Assembly: GCA_963930645.1 (NCBI GenBank)
Contig: CAWVNO010001215.1
Coordinates: 1-64,000 of the forward strand
Source of the DNA: Salticus scenicus
Lineage: Eukaryota; Arthropoda; Arachnida; Araneae; Salticidae
Reading direction: 5' to 3'
Length of the DNA: 64,000 nt
Shown here: positions 62,701-64,000 of the stretch, piece by piece
Numbering within the stretch: the stretch's first letter is position 1
Layout of the letters: every line of letters begins with the position of its first letter
Program-made: the position numbers and the translations under genes
Notes under the pieces: model-generated
The model's database searches: none
Seen by the model: the letters and a program-made list of their open reading frames with translations, nothing else
Told to the model about the DNA's origin: nothing

Positions 62701-64000
62701 GTGAAAATCGCAAAAATTTTGGGTATCGAAATCGGGCAAAGTCTCCATAAAAGGGCTCTCCTGGCCAAATGGTTTAACTTTGGCAGGTCCCTGCTGTTCT
62801 GTTATGAAACTAGAATATCTTTTGCAGATTCTGGAAGTGATTGCGATCGCAAAGCTCTATTAGTTGCTTTGGAATCGACTTTTAAAAATGAGAGGGCGTA
62901 AAATTCGCCCAAAAAATTTGGCGACGATATTGAGCACATGCCTTCATAAAAGGGCTCTCCTGGCCAAATGGTTTAACTTTGGCAGGTCCCTGCTGTTCTG
63001 TTATGAAAGTAGACTTCGTGGGGCAGATTCTGGAAGTGATTGCGATCGCAAAGCTCTATTAGTTGCTTTGGAATCGGCTTTTGAAAAAAATTCTGTGAAA
63101 ATCGCAAAAATTTTGGGTATCGAAATCGGGCAAAGTCTCCATAAAAGGGCTCTCCTGGCCAAATGGTTTAACTTTGGCAGGTCCCTGCTGTTCTGTTATG
63201 AAACTAGAATATCTTTTGCAGATTCTGGAAGTGATTGCGATCGCAAAGCTCTATTAGTTGCTTTGGAATCGACTTTTGAAAATGAGAGGGCGTAAAATTC
63301 GCCCAAAAAATTTGGCGACGATATTGAGCACATGCCTTCATAAAAGGGCTCTCCTGGCCAAATGGTTTAACTTTGGCAGGTCCCTGCTGTTCTGTTATGA
63401 AAGTAGACTTCGTGGGGCAGATTCTGGAAGTGATTGCGATCGCAAAGCTCTACTAGTTGCTTTGGAATCGGCTTTTGAAAAAAATTCTGTGAAAATCGCA
63501 AAAATTTTGGGTATCGAAATCGGGCAAAGTCTCCATAAAAGGGCTCTCCTGGCCAAATGGTTTAACTTTGGCAGGTCCCTGCTGTTCTGTTATGAAACTA
63601 GAATATCTTTTGCAGATTCTGGAAGTGATTGCGATCGCAAAGCTCTATTAGTTGCTTTGGAATCGACTTTTGAAAATGAGAGGGCGTAAAATTCGCCCAA
63701 AAAATTTGGCGACGATATTGAGCACATGCCTTCATAAAAGGGCTCTCCTGGCCAAATGGATTAACTTTGGCAGGTCCCTGCTGTTCTGTTATGAAAGTAG
63801 ACTTCGTGGGGCAGATTCTGGAAGTGATTGCGATCGCAAAGCTCTATTAGTTGCTTTGGAATCGGCTTTTGAAAAAAATTCTGTGAAAATCGCAAAAATT
63901 TTGGGTATCGAAATCGGGCAAAGTCTCCATAAAAGGGCTCTCCTGGCCAAATGGTTTAACTTTGGCAGGTCCCTGCTGTTCTGTTATGAAACTAGAATAT

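Larger units (their letters stand above)
1..64000. repeat. Giant 394-bp tandem (satellite) array filling the window
   Basis: Direct reading shows the same unit repeated head to tail from the first base to the last, always in the same orientation. Unit starts taken at the ttg inside the shared S2 block run from 43 to 63652 and give 162 complete units: 130 of 394 bp, 18 of 393, 3 of 392, 5 of 589 and 6 of 199, summing to 63,609 bp. Units differ from consensus by zero to a few substitutions. The window opens inside V1B and closes inside V1B, so the array continues on both sides and is longer than 64 kb. No transposase, rRNA, tRNA, CRISPR repeat or unique gene interrupts it. I do not recognise the unit as a named repeat family. 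The embedded GCGATCGC in every half-unit points to a cyanobacterial host. Confidence 0.99.
42930..64000. repeat. Long-segment copy 2 (matches 1-25995)
   Basis: Same variant order as copy 1. Offset to copy 1 is 42,929 up to unit 46911, then 39,583, 38,795, 37,613, then (after a local duplication) 38,793 and finally 38,005. Most steps equal whole units or modules gained or lost. Private changes show the copies have aged separately: gctttt at 45071, gctgctctg at 48618, and gattgcaatcg with an extra aaaaag in unit 61682, are absent from copy 1. Copy 2 has its own 3149-bp duplication (54196-57344). The segment may extend beyond both window ends. Confidence 0.92.

Noticed and set aside
43..63689. 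About 150 overlapping plus-strand open frames of 143, 208, 92, 78, 77, 75, 66 or 65 codons as real genes
   Set aside because: They are translations of the repeat. The frame rotates each unit, starts are TTG/GTG without ribosome binding sites, neighbours overlap by 38 bases, and broken alleles are amplified. I kept one representative of the normal and one of the extended form at low confidence.
1..64000. CRISPR array (repeated S1/S2 with V1/V2 as spacers)
   Set aside because: The intervening cassettes are the same two sequences throughout, not diverse spacers. Repeats are 54-64 bp, far longer than usual, and no cas gene is present.
1..64000. Purely artefactual concatemer (library ligation or whole-genome amplification)
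   Set aside because: Not fully excluded, but shared and private variants, ordered marker sets and recombinant junctions imply a long history, not copying of one molecule. Sequence alone cannot prove array length.
1..64000. Tandem rRNA, tRNA or other known structural RNA genes
   Set aside because: No segment of the unit shows a tRNA cloverleaf, a 5S-like fold or other RNA family that I recognise.
1..64000. Insertion sequence or transposon within the array
   Set aside because: Unit lengths add up exactly with no foreign insert, and no transposase-like frame or terminal inverted repeat was seen.

Overview
The whole 64,000-base window is one uninterrupted tandem-repeat array. I found no unique sequence, no flank and no conventional gene. 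Counting units from a fixed point in the repeat (the ttg at 43, 437, 831 ... 63652), there are 162 complete units plus two partial ends: 130 of 394 bp, 18 of 393, 3 of 392, 5 of 589 and 6 of 199. These lengths sum exactly to the distance 43-63652, so nothing is left unexplained. The consensus is about 42% GC by hand count.

Each 394-bp unit is a dimer of two half-units, 195 and 199 bp. The halves share a 64-bp block (S1) and a 54-bp block (S2) almost perfectly, but differ completely in a 14-bp cassette (V1A or V1B) between S1 and S2. They also differ in most of a 63- or 67-bp cassette (V2A or V2B) after S2. Unit order is V2B-S1-V1A-S2-V2A-S1-V1B-S2. S2 carries the palindrome GCGATCGC (HIP1), so HIP1 occurs about every 199 bp, roughly 320 times. 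HIP1 is the hallmark of cyanobacterial genomes, so the source is most likely a cyanobacterium; the only evidence is this repeated motif.

Layout: 1-25995 and 42930-64000 are two diverged copies of one long segment, recognisable from more than twenty rare variants in the same order. The offset falls from 42,929 to about 38,005 through whole-unit insertions and deletions. Between them, 25996-33131 is ordinary array with a 3-unit duplication. The stretch 33132-42971 is built of successively shorter blocks (3150, 2755, 1968, 1574 bp), each opened by the same pair of 1-bp-deletion units. Repetition is therefore nested: 195/199 bp, 394 bp, 788 bp in places, 1-3 kb, and about 40 kb.

Every normal unit contains a 143-codon open frame, but I do not believe it is a gene. 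The unit is 394 bp (3n+1), so the frame rotates each unit. There is no ribosome binding site, substitutions are freely nonsynonymous, and frameshift and stop alleles have been amplified. What does recur in every half-unit is a promoter-like sequence (TTGGCA, 17-bp spacer, TGTTATGAA), two hairpin-capable inverted repeats and the HIP1 palindrome. The best description is a giant cyanobacterial satellite array, evolving by homologous recombination between S1/S2 blocks, possibly transcribed as repeated non-coding RNA. Function is unknown and neither end lies in the window.
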